From positions 22,678,441 through 22,742,440 of the forward strand of contig OZ038378.1 in NCBI GenBank assembly GCA_964036045.1: a stretch of 64,000 nt of DNA, given 5' to 3'. Each line of letters starts with the position of its first letter. Positions within the stretch are counted from its first letter, which is position 1. Below, in pieces: positions 57,416-64,000 of this stretch. The notes beneath the pieces are model-generated. The model did no database searches. It worked only from the letters and a program-made list of their open reading frames with translations, and was not told the origin of the DNA. A program made the position numbers and the translations under genes. This DNA is from Eutreptiella sp. 'Long Island Sound 2002' (taxonomy: Eukaryota > Euglenozoa > Euglenophyceae > Eutreptiales > Eutreptiaceae).

Positions 57416-58287
57416 TTTGCGTTTTTCTCTGTGGAATCAAATTTGCGCACATATTTTGGTTATCGTTTCCCACAGCGATCTTTAAAAAAAGTGTGTTTGA
57501 AAACATCTGGCCTTTTCCTGTCGTCATTTCTGGTGCGCGTGCTGCCGCCGCAAATTGTATTTGGTGTCTGCGTGCGCTCCGTTCCCGGTAACCGAAAACT
57601 GTTTTTGCAACCACAATTTCCTGTTCTGTTTCCGTCTTTAAACCCAGTTGGAAAAAAAACCATATCTATCGGGCAGCGAAGGCTACGGCCGCTATTAGAA
57701 CGGGACACGTCTGCCATTGAGTGGCTGTTGGAAAAAAGCAAGTCATTCCCCTGATCCCCTGAAAAATATGACGAAGGTTACCGATGTATAATCGACTGTC
57801 ACAGGTGGTAGTCGTGAAAGGGAAAGAAAATACCGGCGTAGCCTGACCTGCCTGCTTTTTCATTTTCTTCCGTTGTTTGAGTGCGCGAGGCCTCGCGCAC
57901 TAATTGTTTCCGGGGGGCAATGTTCTGTACCGTGTTATATCTGACCAACACTGTGTCTACACACACGTACACCGGAAAAAATCAACTGTGTTCGTCTGTC
58001 TGGTATTGTACGTGCAATTGTACGCGTCATATCCATTCCGTAAATTAATACATAACGTGACCTGAGTGCGCGAGGCCTCGCACATTCCGGATGCCGAAAT
58101 TTGTATTTCATTTTCACTTTACAATACATGTGTTTCCCCTAACATGGGAAGTCCGACAGTCATACACTTCCAATGCTCCTTGGGCAACACAATCCTACTT
58201 TTAATACCGTTTGGGAGCTGCGTATTTCCGCAAACGCCAGTCCTTACGGGTTTTTAGGTTTCGTGATAAACTCTACTTTGAATATCT
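57416..58287 (-). other. Gene Y upstream region with palindromes at 57881-57900 and 58066-58083
   Basis: 57881-57900 is a perfect copy. 58066-58083 lacks two bases of the right arm. A CAG acceptor follows each closely on the minus strand (AAAAAGCAG near 57.86 kb, CACTCAG at 58.06 kb), so they may be 5' introns of gene Y, but I cannot fix donors or exons. Minus-strand ATG frames near 57741 and 58129 are short and unrecognised. Confidence 0.4.
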
Positions 58288-58313
58288 TGAGTGCGCGAGG
58301 CCTCGCGCACTCA
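58288..58313. repeat. Element palindrome, perfect over 26 bp
   Basis: GTGCGCGAGGCCTCGCGCAC at 58291-58310 with TGA/TCA extensions, identical to the 26-bp palindrome at 51988-52013. It lies in the non-coding right part of element D. Confidence 0.95.
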
Positions 58314-58435
58314 GAACGCCAGAGAAATGTAAAAAACGTCACATTGAGGAACGCGGAGTTGCACAACACTAAAAAAGCAATTTATTTCACTACGCCCAAA
58401 ATCACGTTCATCAAACATCCAAAAAAATATTTTTT

Positions 58436-58745
58436 TTGCCCTGTTGCGAACCGGTCCTTTTCTGCGTGTTCGACGCGCAAAACAGGGTGCAGTTTGCGTG
58501 GGCTAAGTTAGACTCTGAGAAGTGGTATTCAAGCACTACTCAGTCGGTGCACAAGTTTGCCCATAATTGCATGCTCAAGTGTTGCTCTTTCCAAATGTCC
58601 TCATATGATGGGTCAACATCGGCCGACCAGGGTGCACACAGGGAGGGATGCTGGTTCTGTATTTGTTTGGGTCATGTCCAAGAATCCATGGCACTCCAGC
58701 CCTCGTCCACAACGAAGGCGTCTTGTGCATCAGTTGCACAGTGAC
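58436..58745 (+). pseudogene. Possible coding remnant near the element D right end
   Basis: A 102-codon plus-strand frame contains VLFCVFDAQNRVQFAWAKL and SEKWYSSTTQSVHKFAHNC, which read like protein-coding sequence. It has no domain I recognise and becomes low quality after 58.6 kb. It could be an old gene fragment or chance. Confidence 0.2.
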
Positions 58746-58976
58746 AGGTTCCTATGCCATCAAGTGGGTTGCATTATCCATCATCCTCACGTAATCTAAA
58801 GTGTACTGCAACAACACGTTCGGAAAGTGCATCTGGCATCAGGCAATCTTGTTGGCAGCGGTGTCATACTGGGCGTCATGTTGTCCCGAGATGCAACGCA
58901 GTGTGAATCAGTGGTTTCTATTGCATGTTGCCTGTAAGGGCAGGGCAGGGACGTGGGGGTAGCGTTATCCGTTATT

Positions 58977-59239
58977 CTATTTTTTTTTAGGTGCGGTATT
59001 TTTTTTAGAGGTTGTATTTTTTCTTAGATCTCAAAGTCTGTTCCTGAAACGTTGTTTTATTTTTTTTTAGATTTGCAGCGATTTATTTTTTAGAGAGCCA
59101 TCTAAAATTTTGGTCACTTTCGACCTTTTTTTTAGATGTTTTTATTAAATTTTAGATGTTTTGTATTTTTTTTAGAGGTTCTATTATTTTTTAGCGCATC
59201 TAAAAAAAATATTTTCGCATCTAAAAAAAAATATTATCT
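58977..59239. repeat. Element D right terminal array of T-run motifs
   Basis: About ten copies of T7-9 AG(A/G) motifs (TTTTTTTTAGAGG, TTTTTTTAGATG), with inverted copies 59195-59211 and 59216-59233 at the very end. Same motif family as 46993-47170. Confidence 0.7.
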
Positions 59240-59247
59240 CCATCGTG

Positions 59248-62200
59248 CACCACGGTGTCCACAAGCGCAGTTCGACGGGGTTTCCATCTTTGAACAAGCC
59301 AGTGCTCAGCCACACAACGAATGATGGCTGTCGCAGTCGAGCAGCATTCAGCTGAAGTGTCGCATGATCCACAGTCCACATGAAGCCACAGCAAATCCTT
59401 TCCTCACCATAGACACAGCAAAGGCTCTGCAGTAAAGGCAGCCTACACAAACCCTGGACTCGGAGACACTTGTTCATGCATCACAGAGAAGCCCATCATG
59501 CAACTGACCCCCCCACCAGATATCGCACACAGGACACTGACTCAGAGCACATGGAACATTCTGCAGAACAGAAGCACCAAATCCGAATTCTACAGACCGT
59601 AGTAAAAAGGCAAGGGACAGTACAGTGCAGGGCAGCCACCAGCGACAGCGACCATGCTTGCGCTGGAGGGCCTGTTCGCATCACGCATGGAGCACATGCG
59701 ATGCACACATTTGACAGTAGGAAAGCCCGAGAGCAGACCTTCCTTGTGTTCCTCGATGAAGCAACATGCAGCAGGCAGTACTCAAAGGCCACCACAACCA
59801 ACAGATTTCGCCTGGTTGCTGAACCAAACTGCCGTGTCCAGGGTCAAGAGCAGTGCAGGGGTTAGGTCAAGGCAGTCTGATTATGATGTCAGAAGACAGC
59901 AGCAGGGAAATGGAAGTTGCTGGGCCAGAGATCGGCAAAACGGCTTGGCAGGACCGCAAAAGCTTGGTCTGAAAGGCGTCACAAACCCGCAGGTATGTGT
60001 TGGCAATCATCTCCATTGCATGTGGCACAGGCCAGAGCGCACGGAGGTCCCGCTTTCTGCGCTCTGTCCACAACTCCCACCACACCGTCATCCAGCAAAT
60101 CAAGCAGTGTGCAGGCATCTGAAGGACCCAGACACAACACCCCAGCCACAAAACTGAAACACAATGCCATGAAAGACAAGAAAAACGTGAGACCAATGCA
60201 TGCAGCACACACACACACACACACACCGTGCCTGCTACTTCCCTGCTACTCCCCTTTATGCTTGAGTTTCAGATGGGTATTTCGGCTTTGCTTAGCGGTG
60301 AACCAATCACATGAGTAACCAAAGCCAAACCCAAAGTAGTGTTGGAATTGTCCTGCCAAGGGAGGGTGGTACAAAAGCAAAAAGAGTGTACTACATGCTA
60401 CTTGCACCTTCTGGCCAATGGGCAACCATTGAAATTTCCCTCCTGTCTCCAACTGAAACCATTCGTCACAGGCACTGTCCGAAAAATGGTACACACGGCC
60501 TTGTTTGCGACCAATAAATGCTTTGTTCGCCTCATACACTCTTCATGTGTTCTCAGGCATTCCACTTACATCCCTCATCTCAACACCAAATCCGGGACGA
60601 TGACAACTCTACCTCAACATGAATGCAGCAGTGGGAAGCCAAAGCACGCAAAGAAGCAAAGAGCTGGTTGGCTGTCTCTATGGCCACAAAATGAGCAGGC
60701 TACAACACCTTGTCAGAACTCCAATATTGCTGACGTGTCTCCGAACTGCCCATGCATCTTGTCACTGACGTCAGGAGACCAAATTTTCATGGGCCTTAGA
60801 AGAACAAAATTGTCTGAAATGCTCAGCAAATGCACCGGAGTTTCTTAACACGTGAAAAAAATTGGGTGGCCATGGGCTGGCCCGACAATGCTCTCAAAAC
60901 CTACCGTTTGGCTCGAAATCATTGTCTCAAGCAACATGACCAGTCATCAGATCTGTGGCTTCGCTAGGAGAGGTGAAAACTTGGACATGGCCTCTTTGAG
61001 GGCTGCTGGACACAAATAGCCTCGTGGAGTTCCACAGAACAAATGTGAAGGCAAACCAGAAAAGCGCAGGTTGGCTTGTGCAACAACACCTTTGCTGGGC
61101 CCAGCATGCTGTTGGTTACGGGATTGCAAGTGGTTACCAGGGATTAGATATAGATAGCTGACAAAGGACTCCGGGGGAAGTGGTCATAAATGGTAGGGAC
61201 CTTCGGGCATGCATGTATAACATACAACTTGATCTTCGAGGGATCTGTGGGTCTGGTTGTGTTGAACATTGACATTGCACACAGCAGTGGAATCGATTTC
61301 AAGTCAAACAGTCATATGCTCGTGCGACGCACCTGTTTGCCCAGAGGCACATTTGGCCGTCTTCTGTCGCATCGGTGTGCTGACTTCTCGCCACATGTTG
61401 ACTGGGATGCTTCCATATGGTATATTGAGTATTTGATGCCGTGTGGAGTGCTGATGGTACAACAAGTCATATTATGCGCACGATTTGCGGGACATTAATG
61501 AACAAAGGTCGAGCTAAGATTCTACTGTCACCCACAAGGTTCCGTCTTGGGAAAAACCGAAATACACTGTGCACACAATATGTGAAAGTTTTATAGTGTG
61601 CACAGTGGTATTGCTGAAAATGTTTTATATCGCGTCCAAGGGGTTGGCTTACCTCTGTTGGCATGCTTGCTGGGCTTTCTGCTACAGCTGCGGCTACTGC
61701 TGCTGACTTTCTACAAACTGCGATGAACCATGATATCACTGAGGGGTGGGGCGTCGGTATCACACTGGACACAGAGCTTTGTTGCAGCATCATCACACTT
61801 TGGGTACATAAGGAAGCAAATCCCTCCATGGCACCAAGCATGTATGACCCCGTGCACAAGCTGCCTCAAAACCTGTTTGCTACGTCCATCTGGAAATACA
61901 ACCACCAGGTTTCAGCTTGCCATAAGCCTTGTGCAACATTCAACAGAATCTGGAGCCACAGTCCAACCTGTTTTCCAGCCTGGGCAGCACACCATTCCTG
62001 TGATCTCTAACTGTGGCACAGCCATTCAATACAATACACGTATACACTCCTTCTTCCCCAATTGCATCGCTCAATCAAGAATAGAAATTTCCACTACTCT
62101 GGGCAGCACAGCGGGGAGGTATGCAAGAAAGCTGCCCAATTCGTAAGCTCTCAATGTGAAAAAAAATTCCGGAGTCAATACTCACAAATACACGCAATCA

Positions 62201-62590
62201 TATTTTGTGATCTGGTGCCCCCAGTTCTCACCCCACTACCACAGCTTATTTTACCACAGTAAACAGCATCCTTGATGATGCATTGCAATGCCTCTCAGTC
62301 CAGGTGAACTCTGTCAATCCAAATACATTTCTTGGTTGAAAAAAAAATTGGCACTCCAACCAAAGAAGGGGGCAACAGGGAAACAAGAAGGTTGGTGTTG
62401 GCCAGCGCACTAGACCACCCAATGCGGAATGAAGCGACGCGGCAGGTGGGCACACTGAGGAGCAAGTTGGGAAAATGGGGAGGGTAGTCATAAAATCAGC
62501 TGAAGGAGGGAGCAGAGTGAGAGAAGCAGGAAGCAAGGGTTTCGGAACACAAAGAGCAAAACTAGAGAGATCAATAGAGAAAAGGGCGGG
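59248..62590. other. No recognisable gene
   Basis: A (CA)n microsatellite lies at about 60207-60228. Several 100-170-codon frames exist on both strands, but none shows a domain, codon bias or splice pattern I can support. The 3' UTR of the minus-strand DEP/C2 gene presumably extends into 62.2-62.6 kb. Confidence 0.35.
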
Positions 62591-62601
62591 GGGATGGGGG
62601 G

Positions 62602-63714
62602 CTAATGCTTCTTTGGTGTGCCTGCTTTACCCTTCCCCTTGGACTTCGCAGTCAGCTCGCCCAGCTGCTCAATCCGCTCCTGTGTGGTTTTGCGCTGGCG
62701 CCCGGTGATGGCGCTGGCCAACTCCCGGAAGTTCGTGAACTGCCGATTGACGATGCGCACCACCACTTTGCCAGCGGGCTGATCCTGTTTGGTCAGCTCT
62801 ATGGTCTTCGAGACGCCGGCAGTGTTCTGCTGCAGCTCCGCTTCCAAGGCCTTGTCCACCAGGATGCTGCCCGTGCCAATGAGGCCCGACTCGTCCTTGC
62901 TGTCCTTGTTCTCCACCACAAACCTGATCTCGTTGATCTTGCGGACCTTCACGACCAGCTCGTCGTTCCAGACAGGGCTGGTGCCCTTCCGCGGCTGCGT
63001 CTTCCACACGTGCTCGCCGCCGGCGTACACACTCAGCGTGGACTCGATGGAATTGAACATGGATTCCTCAACATTCAGGTCCGAGGCATACTCCACGACA
63101 AGCTTCAGCCCTCGCAGGCCATGTAGATCGGGGTGAAGGATGTCGTCGAACATCTCATCCAACTGACTGCACACCTCGAACAGATTCCCGACCTTCTGGT
63201 CCAGCTTCTTGATCCGCGTCACCAGCATCCGCGTGCCCACGTGCATGGCCTCCTCTTTCCGTCGCATCATGATGTCCTGCAGCAGGTCGATGCCCTTCTG
63301 CTCGGGTGGGGGCAACTGATTGGCTTCCTCCGCCACCTTCAGGGGCACGATCCTGTACAGCAGCTTGGGCTGGTCCAGGAACGGGTACTCGAGGTGCACG
63401 TGCTCGATGAACCCCTTCTTGCCCCAGTACGACAGCAGCTCCACGCAGTCCTTCCTTGGCCGACTGGCGTAGATGTTCTTCTGCACCCAATCTGTCGCCT
63501 CAGTCCCGGTAAACACCTCCGTGTACTTCCGCATCAGCACTCGCTTCGACTGGAGCAGGCCCCCTTGGCTTACATCTTGGTGCATCCGCATGAAGGACTG
63601 CTGCACGTCAACGTACGGGTCCGGGTTCATCATCTGCAGCATCCTCTCATCGCCCCCGAGGAGCTCCGCCGAGTCCCGGCGTTCCTCGTCAGAATCCCCG
63701 TCCGCGTCCCAGAC
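62602..63714 (-). CDS. DEP and C2 domain protein, last exon
   Basis: The exon starts at the acceptor CCCATAG| before GTC (63712-63714); an in-frame TAG lies directly upstream, so an intron boundary is required. It ends at TAG 62602-62604, about 370 codons. Acidic start (VWDADGDSDEERRDSAELL), then a DEP domain (LLQSKRVLMRKYTEVFTGTE, ATDWVQKN, LSYWGKKGFIEHV, LLYRIV), often a membrane or GPCR-signalling targeting module. A helical linker with likely coiled coil (RTRMLVTRIKKLDQKVGNL-like) follows. Next is a C2 domain (LKLVVEYASDLNVEES, STLSVYAGGEHVWKTQ, SPVWNDELVVKV, LIGTGSILVDKAL), then a Lys-rich tail (KSKGKGKAGTPKKH). Few of the usual C2 Asp ligands are seen, so Ca2+ binding is doubtful. It has no stops or shifts and looks like the one intact host gene here. 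Confidence 0.8.
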   Translation of the reverse strand, partial: VWDADGDSDEERRDSAELLGGDERMLQMMNPDPYVDVQQSFMRMHQDVSQGGLLQSKRVLMRKYTEVFTGTEATDWVQKNIYASRPRKDCVELLSYWGKKGFIEHVHLEYPFLDQPKLLYRIVPLKVAEEANQLPPPEQKGIDLLQDIMMRRKEEAMHVGTRMLVTRIKKLDQKVGNLFEVCSQLDEMFDDILHPDLHGLRGLKLVVEYASDLNVEESMFNSIESTLSVYAGGEHVWKTQPRKGTSPVWNDELVVKVRKINEIRFVVENKDSKDESGLIGTGSILVDKALEAELQQNTAGVSKTIELTKQDQPAGKVVVRIVNRQFTNFRELASAITGRQRKTTQERIEQLGELTAKSKGKGKAGTPKKH

Positions 63715-64000
63715 CTATGGGTATGTGCGCGGCTGTGAGCGTGGGCAGGGCATCCACAGCAGGGCCTTGAGCAGCGGTGGCAAGTGGCAGTAGCAGGTGC
63801 GGGGCATGAACTCCCAGAGCAGTAGGAGGCAGGTGGCGAACACAACAGAGGATGATCACTGATCACGGCACTACCCCAAGCTGCATTATAAATGAATGGG
63901 GTAACGGGTGCTTTGCGGCAACTCACACACACATCCACCCACCCAAACACACACACACACGTGTTGAGAGGGGGGACAAGACGCCGGCGGCGCACAAGAT
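63715..64000 (-). other. Intron or upstream part of the DEP/C2 gene
   Basis: No exon is identified. A (CA)n tract lies at 63945-63960. The upstream exon or exons are probably beyond the window. Confidence 0.4.

Larger units (their letters stand above)
46993..59239. mobile_element. Element D: 12.2-kb multigene DNA transposon with 8-bp target duplication
   Basis: CCATCGTG occurs at 46985-46992 and 59240-59247. Immediately inside both ends are arrays of a T-run motif. TATTTTTTTTAGATGCG lies at 47002-47018 and, inverted, at 59195-59211, with a 9-A near copy at 59216-59233. The left end starts TAGGTTCTG and the right end (minus strand) starts AGATAA, so terminal inversion is imperfect. Contents: gene Z (plus), 137-bp tandem repeats, gene X and gene Y (minus), and ten palindromes GTGCGCGAGGCCTCGCGCAC or close variants. 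I find no DNA polymerase B, packaging ATPase or capsid gene, so it is not a Polinton. The 8-bp duplication fits hAT, P, Mutator-like and KDZ groups. Family unassigned. The genes are partly broken, so the copy is probably immobile. Confidence 0.7.

Noticed and set aside
46993-59239. Polinton/Maverick or integrated large-virus or virophage fragment
   Set aside because: A Ulp1-like protease is present, but no family-B DNA polymerase, packaging ATPase, capsid gene or retroviral-type integrase is seen. The duplication is 8 bp rather than 6 bp and the terminal repeats are short.

Overview
The window is nuclear DNA of a eukaryote: genes are split by GT-AG introns, and most of the sequence is nested transposable elements. 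The chromodomain LTR retrotransposons and the small introns would suit a unicellular green alga (a prasinophyte of the Pyramimonas/Cymbomonas kind is my best guess), but nothing here is diagnostic and that guess is weak.

Layout. (1) 1-2.3 kb: exons of an EF-hand protein. (2) 2.3-11.5 kb: mostly non-coding, with a diverged fragment of a DNA-transposon gene at 7.7-8.2 kb (three copies of a striking palindrome just upstream), a perfect 47-bp inverted repeat at 9.5 kb, and a decayed DDE (Harbinger-like) transposase at 10.6-11.5 kb. (3) 11.5-45.6 kb: one old chromodomain Ty3/gypsy element on the minus strand (A), split by two younger Ty3/gypsy elements, B (20.6-29.0 kb) and C (30.05-42.6 kb), and by a small double insertion (15.1-16.9 kb). 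B and C have 4-bp target duplications. Removing all insertions restores one colinear gag-pol reading path in A. By eye, LTR divergence is about 3% (A), 2.4% (B) and 0.7% (C), which agrees with the nesting order. (4) 46.99-59.24 kb: a 12.2-kb DNA transposon (D) with an 8-bp target duplication and terminal arrays of T8AGATGCG motifs. It carries three genes: Z (zinc-finger + Ulp1-like protease, plus strand), X (about 904 residues, minus strand) and Y (possible transposase, minus strand). (5) 59.2-62.6 kb: nothing recognised. (6) 62.6-63.7 kb: last exon of a DEP + C2 domain protein, minus strand.

The most unusual signal is the perfect palindrome GTGCGCGAGGCCTCGCGCAC. It occurs, exactly or nearly so, ten times inside element D and three times beside the diverged gene-Y fragment at 7 kb, and nowhere else in the window that I found. 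Every intron I could define in gene X, and both halves of the last intron of gene Y, contain exactly one copy. The remaining copies are in flanking or UTR-type DNA. I infer either a modular intron/insertion unit or a binding site for an element-encoded protein. Nearly all element genes carry nonsense codons or single-base frameshifts, so most copies look inactive. All assignments come from reading the sequence; no database search was run.
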